Shown one piece after another: positions 27,420 through 36,625 of a DNA stretch of 64,000 bases. A program made the translations under genes and the position numbers. A model generated the notes under the pieces. The model saw only the letters and a list, made by a program, of their open reading frames with translations, had not been told where the DNA came from and did no database searches. This stretch comes from an uncultured Mucilaginibacter sp. (lineage in GTDB: Bacteria; Bacteroidota; Bacteroidia; Sphingobacteriales; Sphingobacteriaceae), in contig CAIPFE010000014.1 of NCBI GenBank assembly GCA_903864275.1, positions 1-64,000 of the forward strand, in the 5' to 3' direction. The stretch's first letter is position 1. Each line of letters starts with the position of its first letter.

Positions 27420-30400
27420 ATGAAAAAAACAGGGTTGATCGCGTTTTTAGTATCATTTGCTATAGTCAACGTTTATGGTCAAAGCGATGCTGTTGTAAGG
27501 GAATATAATAAAGTATTTACCACCTATCCGTTTTCAGATCCTAACCCAATACCTGTATCTACTAATGTTTATCCGTATTTCCGTTATGATGGTTTTACCG
27601 ATAAACCAGTACAAAAGGAATGGAAAGTAGTAGAGTTAGAGAACGCCTACATCAAACTGATGATATTGCCAGAAGTGGGCGGAAAGATATGGTCGGCCAT
27701 TGAAAAATCAACCGGGCGGTCTTTTGTTTATGACAACCATGTTGTTAAATTCAGGGATATTGCCATGCGCGGGCCATGGACGAGCGGAGGTATTGAAGCT
27801 AATTATGGCATTATTGGCCATACGCCAAACTGCGCAACCCCCGTTAGCTACACAACCCGGAAAAATGATGACGGCAGCGTGAGCTGCATTATTGGCGTAC
27901 TTGATTTGCTTACCCGTACAAACTGGACAATGGAAATTAATTTGCCCAAGGACAAGGCATATTTTACCACAAAATCATTTTGGTATAACGGTACCGCCAT
28001 TGAACAGCCCTACTATCACTGGATGAACACCGGGATAAAAACGAAAGGTAATTTACAATACATGTATCCGGGTAACCATTACATTGGGCACCAGGGGGAA
28101 TACAGCGACTGGCCGGTGAATAAAGAAAACGGGAAGGACATTTCTTTTTATGATAACAATAACTTCGGTGGGTATAAATCATACCATGTATTTGGTAAAT
28201 ACACTGATTTTTTTGGCGCTTACTGGCACGATGATGATTTTGGTATGGCGCGCTATTCGGGCCACGATGAAAAACCGGGGAAGAAGATCTGGATCTGGGG
28301 CCTTTCGCAGCAAGGCATGATATGGGAAAAATTATTGACTGATACCGATGGCCAGTATTCCGAAATTCAATCAGGCAGGCTGTTCAACCAAACGGCAGAT
28401 AAAAGCACGTTTACACCATTTAAACACAAAAGCTTTTCGCCTGCCGATGCGGATACATGGACAGAGTACTGGTACCCCGTTTTAAAAACAAAGGGATTTG
28501 TTGAAGCCAATGAATATGGCGCATTAAATGTGAAACACGAAAATGGCTGGCTCAAAATTTATTTTAATCCAATATTAAAACTCGCGGATACTCTGCAAGT
28601 AAGGCAAGGTGCCCAGGTTATTTATAATAAAAAAATAGAGTTATCGCCGTTAAAAACTTTTGTTGATTCTATAAAAATTAACGGCGGTCAGGATGACCTG
28701 GTAGTTACCTTGGGCGGTAACAAGCTCATTTATCAATCAAACCCTGATGCAAACAATTTAGCCCGTCCGCTTGATTCGCCAAAAGATTTCGACTGGGCGT
28801 CTGATTATGGGTTATACATCCAGGGTAAAGAGTTGATGGATGAGAAAATGTATGCCGCAGCTGAAGAAAAATTACAGGCAGCCTTGCAGAAAAATCCTGA
28901 TTATTTACCCGCATTGGTGCAAATGGCGGAGCTAATGTATCGCAATATGCGATATACTGAAGCATTGGCGCTGGCTAAACGGGCATTGAGCATTAACACC
29001 AACGATGGCGGCGCAAATTATTACTATGCCCTTATCAACGCTCAGCTTGGGAATACTGTTGATGCCAAAGATGGTTTTGATATAGCAAGTTTAACAGGCG
29101 AATATAAGAGCGCCGCTTATAATGGGCTGAGTAATTTATATCTAAAAGAAAAGAACTGGAATAAAGCATTAGAATTTGCCGCAAAGGCCCTCGACTTTAA
29201 CCGCTTTGATATTGCAGCATTGGAAATACAGGCGATTGCTTACCGGAATCAAAGTAATAACGAAAAGGCTAAACAGATTTTAGATACAATATTATCTTTT
29301 GATCCGCTGAATCATTTTGCGCGGTTTGAACAATATTTGTGGCAGCCATCCGAAGAAAACAAAACAAAGTTTGCGTCGGTGATCCGTGATGAAATGCCGG
29401 TAGAAACCTACCTTGAGTTAGCAATTGATTATTACAAAAATGGCTGCACCGATGAGGCTGAAAAAGTTTTACAAATAGCGCCTGCAAATGCACTGGTGAA
29501 TTATTGGTTTGCATTTTTGCAAAACAAGCGAGGGCTGCCCTTTACTGAAACCTTAAAGAAGGCAAATAATTCATCGCCCGCGTTTGTGTTTCCATTTCGC
29601 TCCGAAGATGAAGAGGTATTGCTTTGGGCAAAGCAACAAAACAATAATTGGCAGCCTGAATATTACCTCGCTTTATTATACAAAGACAGGAACCGTATAG
29701 AAGAAAGTAAAAAACTATTTATTGAATGCGGCAATGAACCAGACTTTGCGCCTTTTTACTCGGCGCGTGCGGGAATGCAATTGGGAGCTTCGGATCTGAC
29801 TGACCTAAAAAAAGCCGAAGCACTGGATAAAGGCGAATGGCGTTATAATAAACTGCTTTGTGAATATTATATTAAAAATAATCAATATGAAATTGCATTA
29901 GCAACTGTTGAGCCTTTCTATCATTCCCATTCCGAAAATTATATTATAGGGATGTTGTATGCCAAAACCTTGTTGCTTAACAAACAATATAAGGCTTGTT
30001 CTGACCTTTTAGCCAGGATTGATATTTTGCCATTCGAAGGGGCCACCATCGGGCGTGAGTTATACCACGAAGCAGAGCTGATGCAGGCCATTGAAAAAAT
30101 CCAAAATAAAAAATATACAAATGCATTGATCTTGATAAATGATGCAAAAAAATGGCCGCTTAACTTAGGCGTTGGTAAACCTTACCCCGAAAATTTGGAT
30201 GAACGGTTAGAAGATTGGATGACCTATCTCTGCTATCAAGGGTTAGGAAAAAAAGACGAAGCACAGGAATCATTGCAAAAGATTATTCAGTTTAAATCGA
30301 AAATTGAAAATACGGTGAGTAATTTTTTACCTGCCAACCACCTCGTAACAGCATGGGCCATGGAAAAGCTGAACGGAAAAACGGAAGCAGTTGAATGGTT

Positions 30401-30539
30401 AAACGCCCAGGTTAACCAGTACCCGGATAATAAGATATTGGGATGGTGTAAACAGGTGTTTGAAAATGAACAAAGCGGGAAAATTGATCCTGATGATTCA
30501 GGCGTACGTTTATTGGAACGGTTGATGCAGTTAAAATAA
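27420..30539 (+). CDS. DUF5107-domain protein with TPR repeats
   Basis: 1039 aa with an N-terminal signal peptide (cleavage after VNVYGQ). Residues ~30-440 match the DUF5107 type: a galactose-mutarotase-like beta-sandwich with MILPEVGGKIWSAIEKSTG, HWMNTGIKTKG and a WIWGLSQQG motif. From ~470 onward come tetratricopeptide repeats (AEEKLQAALQKNPDYLPALV, YTEALALAKRALSINTNDGG, NEKAKQILDTILSFDPLNHF), ending in a helical tail. Homologues are frequent in Bacteroidota sugar loci but have no settled activity; carbohydrate binding or epimerisation is a guess from the fold. 40 bp after the DUF6067 gene. Confidence 0.75.
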   Translation: MKKTGLIAFLVSFAIVNVYGQSDAVVREYNKVFTTYPFSDPNPIPVSTNVYPYFRYDGFTDKPVQKEWKVVELENAYIKLMILPEVGGKIWSAIEKSTGRSFVYDNHVVKFRDIAMRGPWTSGGIEANYGIIGHTPNCATPVSYTTRKNDDGSVSCIIGVLDLLTRTNWTMEINLPKDKAYFTTKSFWYNGTAIEQPYYHWMNTGIKTKGNLQYMYPGNHYIGHQGEYSDWPVNKENGKDISFYDNNNFGGYKSYHVFGKYTDFFGAYWHDDDFGMARYSGHDEKPGKKIWIWGLSQQGMIWEKLLTDTDGQYSEIQSGRLFNQTADKSTFTPFKHKSFSPADADTWTEYWYPVLKTKGFVEANEYGALNVKHENGWLKIYFNPILKLADTLQVRQGAQVIYNKKIELSPLKTFVDSIKINGGQDDLVVTLGGNKLIYQSNPDANNLARPLDSPKDFDWASDYGLYIQGKELMDEKMYAAAEEKLQAALQKNPDYLPALVQMAELMYRNMRYTEALALAKRALSINTNDGGANYYYALINAQLGNTVDAKDGFDIASLTGEYKSAAYNGLSNLYLKEKNWNKALEFAAKALDFNRFDIAALEIQAIAYRNQSNNEKAKQILDTILSFDPLNHFARFEQYLWQPSEENKTKFASVIRDEMPVETYLELAIDYYKNGCTDEAEKVLQIAPANALVNYWFAFLQNKRGLPFTETLKKANNSSPAFVFPFRSEDEEVLLWAKQQNNNWQPEYYLALLYKDRNRIEESKKLFIECGNEPDFAPFYSARAGMQLGASDLTDLKKAEALDKGEWRYNKLLCEYYIKNNQYEIALATVEPFYHSHSENYIIGMLYAKTLLLNKQYKACSDLLARIDILPFEGATIGRELYHEAELMQAIEKIQNKKYTNALILINDAKKWPLNLGVGKPYPENLDERLEDWMTYLCYQGLGKKDEAQESLQKIIQFKSKIENTVSNFLPANHLVTAWAMEKLNGKTEAVEWLNAQVNQYPDNKILGWCKQVFENEQSGKIDPDDSGVRLLERLMQLK

Positions 30540-30604
30540 AACCATACCTTATACCAATTTTATTTTCCTGGTTTACTTCGATAAATACATTTATAAAAAT
30601 AAAA

Positions 30605-31912
30605 ATGAGTCAAATTGAAAACGATTATTCAACTGTTGCGCCACAAAAAGCGGCAGTAAAAAGCGGGTTAAAGCCTATTTACATTATTAGTGCCTTGTTT
30701 TTCGTTTTCGGCTTTCTTACCTGGTTAAACGCCGTATTGATCACCTACCTCAAACTTGCCTGCCAGCTGAATAACCTGGAGGCTTTTTTTGTGGCGTTCG
30801 CCTTTTATATCGCTTACTTCTTTATGGCGCTGCCGTCAACGTTTATCCTTAAAAGAATGGGGTTCAAAAACTCAATGGCCGCCGGATTGATCGTTATTGG
30901 TGTGGGGGCAGCCATTTTTATTCCCGCCGCGTTAACACGAATATATTTGCTGTTCTTGCTGGGGCTTTTTGTACAGGGCATGGGCTTAGCCATATTGCAA
31001 TCTGCTTCAAACCCATACATTACTATCCTGGGGCCAATTGAAAGCGCTGCCAGGCGTATCAGCATTATGGGGATATTTAATAAGGTTGCAGGGGCCTTAG
31101 GGCCGATTATATTGGGGGCAATCATATTAAAGGATGCAGACAAATTAAAGATCAATATTCTAAAGATGTCGGCAGTTCAAAAGGATGCCGAACTGACCAT
31201 ACTTTCGCATAAAGTTATTATGCCTTATGTGGCCATTGTTGCCGGAATGGTGATCCTGGCGATATTCATTTATTATTCCACCCTGCCTGAAATCGACACT
31301 GATAATAAGGATGTGGCAGAAGACGAATCAACAGCCGGCAAAACAAGTATTTTCCAATTCCCCTATTTGTTATTGGGTGTATTAACCCTGTTCCTTTATG
31401 TTGGGGTTGAGGTTTTAGCGGGCGATTCGGTGATCAATTATGCATCCAGTATCGGGGTTCCCTTGCAAACAGCTAAGTTTTTCGCTACCTGTACCTTATC
31501 GGGGATGCTCTTAGGGTATATTGTGGGCATAATCTGTATTCCGAGATATTTTTCGCAGCGGGCGGCTTTAAAGGTGTCGGCTGTCATCGGCGTTATTTTT
31601 TCGCTGGTCGCCATTTTTACCCAGGGTACTGTTTCTGTTTTTTTTATCGCATTCCTGGGCATAGCCAATGCGCTGATGTGGCCGGCGCTGTGGCCATTGG
31701 CGATCAACGGCCTTGGTAAATTTACAAAATCAGGTTCATCCTTATTAATTATGGGTATAGCGGGCGGCGGGTTGATCCCCCTGCTCTATGGCTTCCTTGC
31801 AGATAAATTTAGTTTGCACCAGGCCTACTGGGTGATGGTTCCGTGTTATTTGTTCATCCTATATTATGCGATAAGCGGATATAAAAAGGGGCTTGCAATA
31901 ACAAAAAAGTAA
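30605..31912 (+). CDS. FucP/GluP-family sugar:H+ symporter (MFS)
   Basis: 435 aa, twelve predicted membrane segments. Motifs of the fucose/glucose/galactose permease group: FFVFGFLTWLNAVLITYLK at the first helix, FVQGMGLAILQSASNPYITILGP, and SIMGIFNKVAGALGPI. It carries a monosaccharide across the inner membrane and so completes the chain from outer-membrane uptake to a cytoplasmic kinase. The locus includes an N-acetylhexosamine-kinase-like gene, so an amino sugar is one candidate substrate, but FucP-type proteins accept several sugars. Confidence 0.9.
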   Translation: MSQIENDYSTVAPQKAAVKSGLKPIYIISALFFVFGFLTWLNAVLITYLKLACQLNNLEAFFVAFAFYIAYFFMALPSTFILKRMGFKNSMAAGLIVIGVGAAIFIPAALTRIYLLFLLGLFVQGMGLAILQSASNPYITILGPIESAARRISIMGIFNKVAGALGPIILGAIILKDADKLKINILKMSAVQKDAELTILSHKVIMPYVAIVAGMVILAIFIYYSTLPEIDTDNKDVAEDESTAGKTSIFQFPYLLLGVLTLFLYVGVEVLAGDSVINYASSIGVPLQTAKFFATCTLSGMLLGYIVGIICIPRYFSQRAALKVSAVIGVIFSLVAIFTQGTVSVFFIAFLGIANALMWPALWPLAINGLGKFTKSGSSLLIMGIAGGGLIPLLYGFLADKFSLHQAYWVMVPCYLFILYYAISGYKKGLAITKK

Positions 31913-32022
31913 GTCAGTATTAGTGATTTAATGAACGGTGCAAAGGCTTGAAAATAAACCATAACAGGTTTTAAGCAGCTTTATGTATGCAGCGTTAGTG
32001 TTAAAAATAAATTGAATTGTAA

Positions 32023-32682
32023 ATGAGTTTATTAAAAGTGCCTTATTTGCCAGGTATCCACTATGGAAGCTCAGCACTCGATTCAGCGGATCTGTTTTCG
32101 CAGACTAAGCCCAATAAATTAACCTGTGAACCCTGGCCAGCTGTTTTTGACAGGCCCGAAGTTACCTTCAACATAGGTTATGGCGATGATGCGATTTTCC
32201 TGGCATTTTGTGTGAAAGAAAAGCACTTCAAAGCTATTTACCAACGAACCAACGAACCTGTTTACAAGGATAGTTGTGTTGAATTTTTTATAACATTTGA
32301 CGACGATGAGACTTATTACAATTTCGAATTCAACGCTATTGGCACTGCCCTTGTCGGCTATGGATTGCCAGGCGACAGGGAACTGCTTCCGGCATTACTT
32401 ATAAGTGATATAAAAAGCACGGCAAGCAATAAAACTGTACGTGGTGATTCATTGCCTTTTGAGTGGGAGCTCAGCCTGGTTATTCCTTTCAGCCTATTTT
32501 ATAAGCACTCAATTTCAACATTGAAAGGCATGGCCTGTAAAGCCAATTTTTATAAATGCGGCGATGATTTACCGGAACCCCATTTTTTATGCTGGAATAA
32601 TATCATCGCTGACAAGCCCAATTTTCACTTACCGCAATATTTTGGCGCCTTAATATTTGAACAGGATAAATCAAATGAATGA
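32023..32682 (+). CDS. Carbohydrate-binding family 9-like protein
   Basis: 219 aa beta-sandwich of the CBM9-like type: FNIGYGDDAIFLAFCVKEK, YKDSCVEFFITFDDDETYYN, FEFNAIGTALVGYG and EWELSLVIPFSLF. No signal peptide is seen at the chosen ATG, so it may be cytoplasmic, unusual for a glycan-binding module. It follows the sugar symporter by 110 bp (nothing seen in the gap). Likely a ligand-binding accessory; no catalytic residues recognised. Confidence 0.7.
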   Translation: MSLLKVPYLPGIHYGSSALDSADLFSQTKPNKLTCEPWPAVFDRPEVTFNIGYGDDAIFLAFCVKEKHFKAIYQRTNEPVYKDSCVEFFITFDDDETYYNFEFNAIGTALVGYGLPGDRELLPALLISDIKSTASNKTVRGDSLPFEWELSLVIPFSLFYKHSISTLKGMACKANFYKCGDDLPEPHFLCWNNIIADKPNFHLPQYFGALIFEQDKSNE

Positions 32683-32787
32683 AATATTGGTGGTCTCATA
32701 TCACTCCATTTACAATAACCCCGATTGATTCAACAGGTAAAAGAAGTTTTTAGAACTGCTATGCCTGTTATCTTAAATAAACATCAA

Positions 32788-33125
32788 ATGAAAAGAACAT
32801 TATTAGTTTTTTGCAGTATTTGTAAGCACGTTAAACACTTACCCCCAAAAGAATAATGCAGACCAAAAAGGTTTTTGGAGCGAAAATTTCAAAACCGCCA
32901 AATTGCCGCTGGGTTGGAAGAATGTGGATATGAGCAAAACTAATGGTGTTGAATGGTTGGTTACAGATCAGCCTTATCCGGGATCGTACCAATACCAGCA
33001 ACAAGCGCCGCCTATAGCCTCAAAAAGCCGTAGCTATTATTTGCAATTTCAACCCGGGTATATTGTTGATGAGGATCAGAATTCCTGGGTGAAGAAGAAG
33101 CTGCCTTACAACGCGAAAACAGTTC
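32788..33125 (+). pseudogene. Frameshifted, 3'-truncated secreted protein remnant
   Basis: ATG at 32788 opens MKRTLLVF, then a run of six Ts (32807-32812) throws the frame; removing one T restores a normal secretion signal (MKRTLLVFAVFVSTLNTYPQ) followed by NNADQKGFWSENFKTAKLPL, GWKNVDMSKTNGVEWLVTDQ and KSRSYYLQFQPGY. The frame is lost exactly where the 114-bp repeat copy B begins (33126). By position (last gene of a utilisation operon) it was probably a glycosidase; no family recognised. About 110 codons remain. Confidence 0.75.
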
Positions 33126-33239
33126 CGGTTCGATCTTAATCCTGCTTTGATATTTCAAAAGTATCGTTCAAGCCACCAAAGCCGCTATTCGTTTTAAATC
33201 TTCAATAAATTGGTTCGAGAATAGTCCCGCTCTGAGTAC
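33126..33239. repeat. 114-bp repeat, copy B; left edge of the integrated island
   Basis: Gap-free match to 6121-6234 (11 mismatches). It starts where the truncated gene is cut and ends in GCTCTGAGTAC, after which the island's own DNA begins. The tail TTCGA...GCTCTGRGTAC recurs at 41979-42007 next to the integrase gene, so the GTAC end probably marks the left attachment junction. Confidence 0.78.
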
Positions 33240-33241
33240 TG

Positions 33242-33274
33242 AAAACCGCTTTAGAGTAAATCTAAGGCGGTTTT
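33242..33274. terminator. Terminator hairpin beside repeat B
   Basis: Imperfect 14-bp stem AAAACCGCTTTAGA / TCTAAGGCGGTTTT (33242-33255 and 33261-33274; one G-T pair), GTAAA loop, ending in Ts. Same position relative to the repeat as the hairpin at 6235, but unrelated sequence. Confidence 0.7.
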
Positions 33275-33379
33275 ATTATTTATACATACAGTTTAACATA
33301 CACTATTTATAGTTAGCCGCAACTTTCGGATGTTATTAGCTTAGATAATCGCTTTTTATATTTCTTTCAGATTTAGGTT

Positions 33380-33796
33380 TTATATTACCCCGGCAACTGT
33401 TAAAACGTCCCTGATTACTTGAAAACCTTTAAGAGTAGTGTTATAGGCTGTATCAACTTTAAAACACTGAAAGGGTATAATTAAGCGGGGTTTGCCAAAC
33501 TCATACACTAAATCCAATTCTTTTAAATAATCTATTGCATGGCAAGTGGATTGCCTACAGGTATAAAATGATCTTGCGTATCCTGTTTTAGTTAACCGGG
33601 GTTCTACCTTGATATTTAGCAGGCATTGAAAAGCAAAAGTGCTTCTTAACCCTTGCTTTCGGGGTATGTATTGCTCTATAATAACTGGCTGGATATTGTT
33701 TATTTTATTAGTAGCTAATATAAGACAGTTAATACGTTCATCATTGATGTTAACAGGGCTTACCCTGCCGCTGTACTTATGTAAGACGTTAGTCAT
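33380..33796 (-). CDS. Island hypothetical protein
   Basis: About 138 aa. ATG at 33796 is preferred to a TTG two codons upstream. Basic, mixed alpha/beta composition with two close cysteines (FYTCRQSTC) and a segment DYLKELDLVYEFGKPRLI that could be the wing part of a small DNA-binding fold. No family recognised, no signal peptide. First gene inside the left edge of the island; about 215 bp of DNA between it and the next gene shows nothing recognisable. Confidence 0.5.
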   Translation of the reverse strand: MTNVLHKYSGRVSPVNINDERINCLILATNKINNIQPVIIEQYIPRKQGLRSTFAFQCLLNIKVEPRLTKTGYARSFYTCRQSTCHAIDYLKELDLVYEFGKPRLIIPFQCFKVDTAYNTTLKGFQVIRDVLTVAGVI

Positions 33797-34018
33797 AACC
33801 AAAGATAAGTATTAGGAAGATAAAGTGATTATTGTGCCTTATAGCGATTGTAATACAGCCCACGGGCAACCAAAGGAACAAACACCCACCCCATCAAATG
33901 TAAACCGCTTTTCATTGTCGGGATAAGCCCCCCGGTTGTTGTGTAGTTACCCCGGCAAGAAAGGCACATAATTTATAATTTAGCTAACTGAAAAAATTAT
34001 AAAAAAAATTGGTGAAGT

Positions 34019-34564
34019 TTAATTGTGGTAGATTGATATTAAACTACCATGCAAAATAAACATTTTTGAGGGGATTTCAGTATCAACACTTGCTGTTTGG
34101 TTTTTAGTATCCTCATCTTCGCTAAAATCATCATCAATAGTTGCAACTAAATTAATATCAATTTTATGAGCATTGAAAATTTGAAATACTAATATTATAT
34201 CTTCCGGGTGAGTTTTACTCAAAATATCAGCTTGCTTATCGGTAATATCGAGGTAAATAATATATTTCCTCCACCCCCGAGGCGATACTTTTAAAAAATA
34301 TTGGTTTTGTCTCTTTTGAATATCAAGAATTTTAAAATAATTCAAAAAAAATCTTTTGTTCGATATGGTATCAAACCCAATCGAATATTGTATGCCACGA
34401 AGCGATGAAAAGTCTGTTGCATTCAATTCTTTATAAAGTGAAACTTCCCGTTTAACAGCTTCAATAGAATCATGTTTTAAACTATCTATATTGCTTTTTT
34501 CCGTTTCACTATGGCAAGAAAAAAGTAAGAGCATAAACAGAAATGGTGTAAAGTTAATTTTCAT
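34019..34564 (-). CDS. Island lipoprotein of unknown function
   Basis: 181 aa, lipoprotein signal MKINFTPFLFMLLLFSC (Cys17). After a charged linker the middle region alternates beta-type segments (KYIIYLDITDKQADILS, IILVFQIFNAHKIDINL), then an acidic stretch DDDFSEDEDTKN. No known family. Probably anchored in a membrane facing the periplasm. It lies 100 bp downstream of another lipoprotein gene on the same strand, perhaps one cargo transcript. Confidence 0.6.
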   Translation of the reverse strand: MKINFTPFLFMLLLFSCHSETEKSNIDSLKHDSIEAVKREVSLYKELNATDFSSLRGIQYSIGFDTISNKRFFLNYFKILDIQKRQNQYFLKVSPRGWRKYIIYLDITDKQADILSKTHPEDIILVFQIFNAHKIDINLVATIDDDFSEDEDTKNQTASVDTEIPSKMFILHGSLISIYHN

Positions 34565-34664
34565 TTTATGATTAATTTACGTTAGCTATGCTTTTACTTT
34601 ACAATCAAACTGGTTTATTAGCCATAAAATGTAAAACTGATTTTCCGAACTCAATTGTTGACGA

Positions 34665-35075
34665 CTATTTGTTATAATATTGATACGTGTTGGACTTGTA
34701 ACTAACACCAGCTGTAACTTCAGTTTGACTTTGCGAATGTATAACAAGGTTATTTTGAGATAATGAAGAAATGGTATCTACCTCCGTTTCACCGTTTAAA
34801 ATTGATGTTAAAATTGATCCGGATATTGTGTAATTAAAATCTCCGTTGGGCGATAATCCAGTGTTGTTGCTATTGAATTGAACATAATTACTTGCGGTGT
34901 CGGTTACCGGGTCGGTGATGATTGATATTCCAGAAGTAAGGTAATTCACCTCTGATATCTTGTACATATACCATCTTCCGGTAATGGCGGATTGTGCGGA
35001 TGGGGTTGGGTTTGATTTTTTGCCACATCCATAAATTAATGTTAAGGATAATAGCATGAGTATTGCTTTTTTCAT
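34665..35075 (-). CDS. Small lipoprotein, lipocalin-like
   Basis: 136 aa, lipobox LIYGC (Cys17), Ser/Pro/Gln linker, then SAITGRWYMYKISE, a pattern (GxW opening strand followed by short beta strands with NYVQFNSNNTG) common in Bacteroidota lipocalin-like lipoproteins. No catalytic residues seen; ligand unknown. It begins 26 bp after the end of the NHL-repeat gene on the same strand. Confidence 0.6.
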   Translation of the reverse strand: MKKAILMLLSLTLIYGCGKKSNPTPSAQSAITGRWYMYKISEVNYLTSGISIITDPVTDTASNYVQFNSNNTGLSPNGDFNYTISGSILTSILNGETEVDTISSLSQNNLVIHSQSQTEVTAGVSYKSNTYQYYNK

Positions 35076-35101
35076 TCTAAAAAATTAATGAATGTGTCAG
35101 T

Positions 35102-35968
35102 TTATTGGATCACGATTTTACGAATAAGGTTATTGCCATAATCAGCCACATATAAATTCCCTGATGCATCAAAAGCAATACCGGATGGACTACTAAACGA
35201 AGCGGCTGTTCCGACACCATTAGCACGCCCACCGCCCATGCCGCCGACGATTGTGGTTAAGACCCCTGATGGACTTATTTTGCGAATATCGTTATTGACT
35301 ACTTCGGCTACATATAAATTCCCTGATGCATCAAAGGCGATACCGGATGGTTCATTAAATCCGCCTGCAAATTCTGTTTCTAACCCTACTGAATTAATTT
35401 CCCGAATAAAGTTTAGGCCAATCTCCGCACAAAATAAATTTCCTGATGTATCAAAAACAAGGCTGTATGGGTCACCGCCAGAACTATCCGAACCCGAAAA
35501 AATTGTTACAACACCCGACGGGCTTATTTTACGAAACTCATCTACGTATGACGTTGCCACATATAAATTCCCCGAGGCGTCAAAAACAAGGGCTTTAGGG
35601 TATATAATAGATGCAAAAGTGGTTACTACCCCGGATGTGTTTATTTTACGAATAAGGTTATTGCCATAATCAGCCACATATAAATTCCCTGATTCATCAA
35701 AAGCAAGGCCAAGTGGCTCATTAAATCCAGTTGCAAATGTTGTTAAAACCCCTGATGGGCTTAATTTGTCAATTACATTACCGCCAAATTCTGATACATA
35801 TAAATTTCCTGATTTATCAAATGCAAGGCCAGATGGTCCAAGCCCTGTAACTGCAAATGTGCTCACGGTTAAGTTGACATTTGCCTTAACAGGATTAGTT
35901 TCATTTTTTTTTCCGCAAGAGGAAATTAATAATAGTGGCATTAACAGCAAGTAAAAGGTTTTTTTCAT
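35102..35968 (-). CDS. NHL-repeat lipoprotein
   Basis: About 288 aa from ATG 35968 (a TTG seven codons upstream is unlikely). Lipobox LISSC, then six or seven repeats of about 40 residues built on P-x-G-LAFD-x-SGNLYVA-(D/E) and IRKIxxSGVxTTFA, which should fold as a six-bladed NHL beta-propeller on the outside of the membrane. The first and last LYVADYGNNLIRKI units are nearly identical, also in DNA, so recent repeat duplication or exchange is likely. Cargo of the island; NHL propellers bind proteins or glycans, no activity assigned. Confidence 0.85.
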   Translation of the reverse strand: MKKTFYLLLMPLLLISSCGKKNETNPVKANVNLTVSTFAVTGLGPSGLAFDKSGNLYVSEFGGNVIDKLSPSGVLTTFATGFNEPLGLAFDESGNLYVADYGNNLIRKINTSGVVTTFASIIYPKALVFDASGNLYVATSYVDEFRKISPSGVVTIFSGSDSSGGDPYSLVFDTSGNLFCAEIGLNFIREINSVGLETEFAGGFNEPSGIAFDASGNLYVAEVVNNDIRKISPSGVLTTIVGGMGGGRANGVGTAASFSSPSGIAFDASGNLYVADYGNNLIRKIVIQ

Positions 35969-36157
35969 ATAATTTAAGTTATTGAACAAATACTCTTAGT
36001 CCCTGCCTGGCGGTTAAAAAAAATAAGCGTGGGACTATCACTTGTCTTTTTAAGTTTTAGGATTATTGAAAAGTTAATGAAGCAATATTAAGAAGTATTT
36101 TTTAATATCAACGTATCCGTTGACGGATTTTTTGTAGAATGTGGTCAAAATTGATAC

Positions 36158-36394
36158 ATGGGTATCAATGAGACACAAAGTAAAGATTTAAAACTCTTAG
36201 GGGACAGGCTTAAGCGTTTTAGAACCGATAAAGGTCTCACTTTAAAACAGCTGGGATACCTGATAGATAAAGACCCTCAATCTATTAGCCGGGTTGAAAT
36301 GGGAAACATAAATCCGACGTATCTATTCTTATTGGATTTGTGTAAGGGGTTGGGAGTTGATATTTCGGAAGTATTGAAGGATTTGCAGAAATAA
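36158..36394 (+). CDS. XRE-family helix-turn-helix regulator
   Basis: 78 aa, essentially one Cro/CI-type HTH: LGDRLKRFRTDKGLTLKQLG, then DPQSISRVEMGNINPTYLF. It is the only plus-strand gene well supported in the island. Likely represses island genes or its own promoter; about 170 bp separate it from the NHL-lipoprotein gene transcribed the other way. The 230 bp after it hold no clear gene. Confidence 0.82.
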   Translation: MGINETQSKDLKLLGDRLKRFRTDKGLTLKQLGYLIDKDPQSISRVEMGNINPTYLFLLDLCKGLGVDISEVLKDLQK

Positions 36395-36625
36395 GATAAT
36401 TATTTCAAGTTAATGACAAACTCGGAATATCGTTTAAAGGGGCGGTGAAAATTTTAAGCAATACTGTAAAAGAATAAGTAGCTTTGATAATTAATCAGTG
36501 TTCCCGCACTGCGTAACTAACTCTTATTGGTTTGGGTTTACAACTCAAAGGTAAACTTTTATTCTCAAAAAATCAATAAGCAATGGAAAACGAAACAGTA
36601 AAACCGATTAAAATAAAAGTAAAGT

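Noticed and set aside
30605-33125. Further LacI operator before the FucP or CBM9 gene
   Set aside because: No CAAACGTTTG in these gaps; the genes are presumed to be read from the SusC promoter.
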